A stretch of 6,869 bases of DNA from the NCBI GenBank assembly GCA_002727235.1, contig PBWL01000003.1, positions 58,364 through 65,232 of the forward strand, in the 5' to 3' direction. The DNA is from Acidimicrobiaceae bacterium (GTDB taxonomy: Bacteria; Actinomycetota; Acidimicrobiia; Acidimicrobiales; Ilumatobacteraceae). The notes beneath the pieces are model-generated. The model was not told the origin of the DNA. It did no database searches and saw nothing but the letters and a program-made list of their open reading frames with translations. The position numbers and the translations under genes are program-made. Positions 6,010-6,869 of this stretch are shown here, piece by piece (within the stretch, counting starts at the first letter, position 1; each line of letters begins with the position of its first letter).

Positions 6010-6869
6010 ATGGTCTCTCGGCAACAGATGACAGCAATCGAACATTTCGATGAGCTTTCTCCTGAGGTTGGCGAACTTGACGAGCACGTGATGGATCGGT
6101 TGCTCGCAGACAGTCCTGATGAAGCCGTATCTCTTCTCGTCACACTCGGTGATGCAGTTGACCCTGAACTCCGGGCCAAAGCCCGACGTGTCGCTGAGCG
6201 AATCGTTATCGACATTGCGCGACGTGGACGCGCAGCGCAAGGAAAGGTTGGCCGTCTCCGTTCGCTTCCACTTCGAGTTGGTGGTGATCTCGATGTCGAT
6301 GCTGCAGTTGAGTCGCTGGCTGAATCTGGGAGCTCACTCGTCGACGCTGACACATTGCGCGTCATCGACTGGGAGCGACCCGATACTGCGGTGTGTTTGG
6401 TGATCGATCGTTCGGGATCGATGAAAGGCGAGGCGTTGGCCTCGGCGGCTCTTGCAGCGGCTGCAGTTGCTCTTCGGGCCCCTGCATTTCATGCGGTTAT
6501 TGCGTTTTCGGGAACGGCAGAGGTGGTGAGATCAATGGTGACATCTGCCCACGCTTCAGCCGATGGGGTTGTCGACGCAGTGCTCTCTCTCAAGGGTCAC
6601 GGAACCACGAACGTGTCTGATGGTCTTCGAGCGGCAATCACCGAACACGAAGCGGCTCGATGTGGTCGTCATCTCACGGTGTTGCTGTCTGACTGCCGCG
6701 ATCGTGCAATCGATAAGGCGGTCCCGTTCGCACAGTCGCTTGAAGAATTAGTCATCGTGTCGCCAGCAGATGACATCGCCGATGCTCAGCGGTTTGCAGA
6801 TGCCGCCGGAGCCGCTCTGGTGAGCGTTGAAGGATCTCACGATGTTGCGAGAGCACTCGACGAAGTTCT
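6010..6869 (+). CDS. VWA-domain protein, MoxR partner (C-terminus cut off)
   Basis: The frame stays open from the ATG at 6010 to the right edge (286 full codons). The first 125 or so residues are mostly helical and charged, with no recognised domain. A von Willebrand factor A domain then begins at about residue 127 (AVCLVIDRSGSMKG). Its metal-ion-dependent adhesion site is complete: DRSGS (133-137), Thr in HGTTN (199/200) and Asp in LLSDCRD (228). There is no signal peptide or membrane helix, so it is probably cytoplasmic. In MoxR-type systems such as CbbQ/CbbO and NorQ/NorD, the VWA partner links the AAA+ ring to its target through MIDAS metal binding. Its place 44 nt behind the MoxR gene supports that pairing. 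Which complex it serves is not shown. The C-terminal end of the gene lies beyond the window. Confidence 0.85.
   Translation, partial: MVSRQQMTAIEHFDELSPEVGELDEHVMDRLLADSPDEAVSLLVTLGDAVDPELRAKARRVAERIVIDIARRGRAAQGKVGRLRSLPLRVGGDLDVDAAVESLAESGSSLVDADTLRVIDWERPDTAVCLVIDRSGSMKGEALASAALAAAAVALRAPAFHAVIAFSGTAEVVRSMVTSAHASADGVVDAVLSLKGHGTTNVSDGLRAAITEHEAARCGRHLTVLLSDCRDRAIDKAVPFAQSLEELVIVSPADDIADAQRFADAAGAALVSVEGSHDVARALDEV

Noticed and set aside
5639..6365. Two long - strand frames across the MoxR/VWA junction
   Set aside because: Both are Ser/Arg-rich shadows opposite recognised + strand coding sequence.
6393..6620. Gly/Cys-rich small + strand frame
   Set aside because: It is a frame shift of the VWA domain; the true frame reads DRSGS and the other MIDAS residues through this stretch.
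5036..6869. Magnesium chelatase ChlI/ChlD pair
   Set aside because: The AAA+ and VWA proteins are separate and MoxR-like, and no H subunit or tetrapyrrole gene is nearby.

Overview
The window looks like chromosomal DNA from an actinobacterium. The mycofactocin genes, the divergent NDMA-dependent alcohol dehydrogenase and the frequent GTG starts with 4-bp gene overlaps support this. Base composition is moderate for the phylum (by eye, mid-50s % GC), which would suit an aquatic Acidimicrobiia-type lineage better than a mycobacterium; that placement is inference. Coding density is very high, and the only substantial non-coding gap is the 111 bp between two divergent genes.

Left block (1-1700, + strand). 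The C-terminal third of a P1B-type, probably Cu(I)-exporting, ATPase runs in from the left edge. It is coupled through a GTGA overlap to a 354-residue protein with an aminoglycoside-phosphotransferase/choline-kinase-like fold, whose catalytic loop lacks the usual His. Its stop lies 4 bp from the stop of the convergent plsY.

Middle block (1705-3782, - strand, read right to left). This is a tight mycofactocin biosynthesis operon: mftA (41-codon precursor ending in the diagnostic IDGMCGVY), mftB (RRE-type peptide chaperone), mftC (radical SAM/SPASM maturase) and then plsY (glycerol-3-phosphate acyltransferase). mftB/mftC and mftC/plsY both overlap as ATGA. The genes that usually follow mftC (mftD, mftE, mftF) are absent here. 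The cluster is therefore split or reduced, and a membrane-lipid enzyme sits in their place.

Right block (3894-6869, + strand). A zinc-dependent NDMA-type alcohol dehydrogenase, the enzyme class thought to use mycofactocin as redox partner, is transcribed divergently from mftA across a 111-bp gap that carries a perfect 10-bp palindrome. It is followed at 14 bp by a MoxR-type AAA+ ATPase and then by a VWA-domain protein with an intact MIDAS motif, cut by the right edge.

Taken together, precursor and maturase on one side and a likely client dehydrogenase on the other appear to share a control region. The MoxR/VWA pair may act as a chaperone or activator for that system. The MoxR/VWA-dehydrogenase link and the plsY-mft coupling are the least explained parts of the window.
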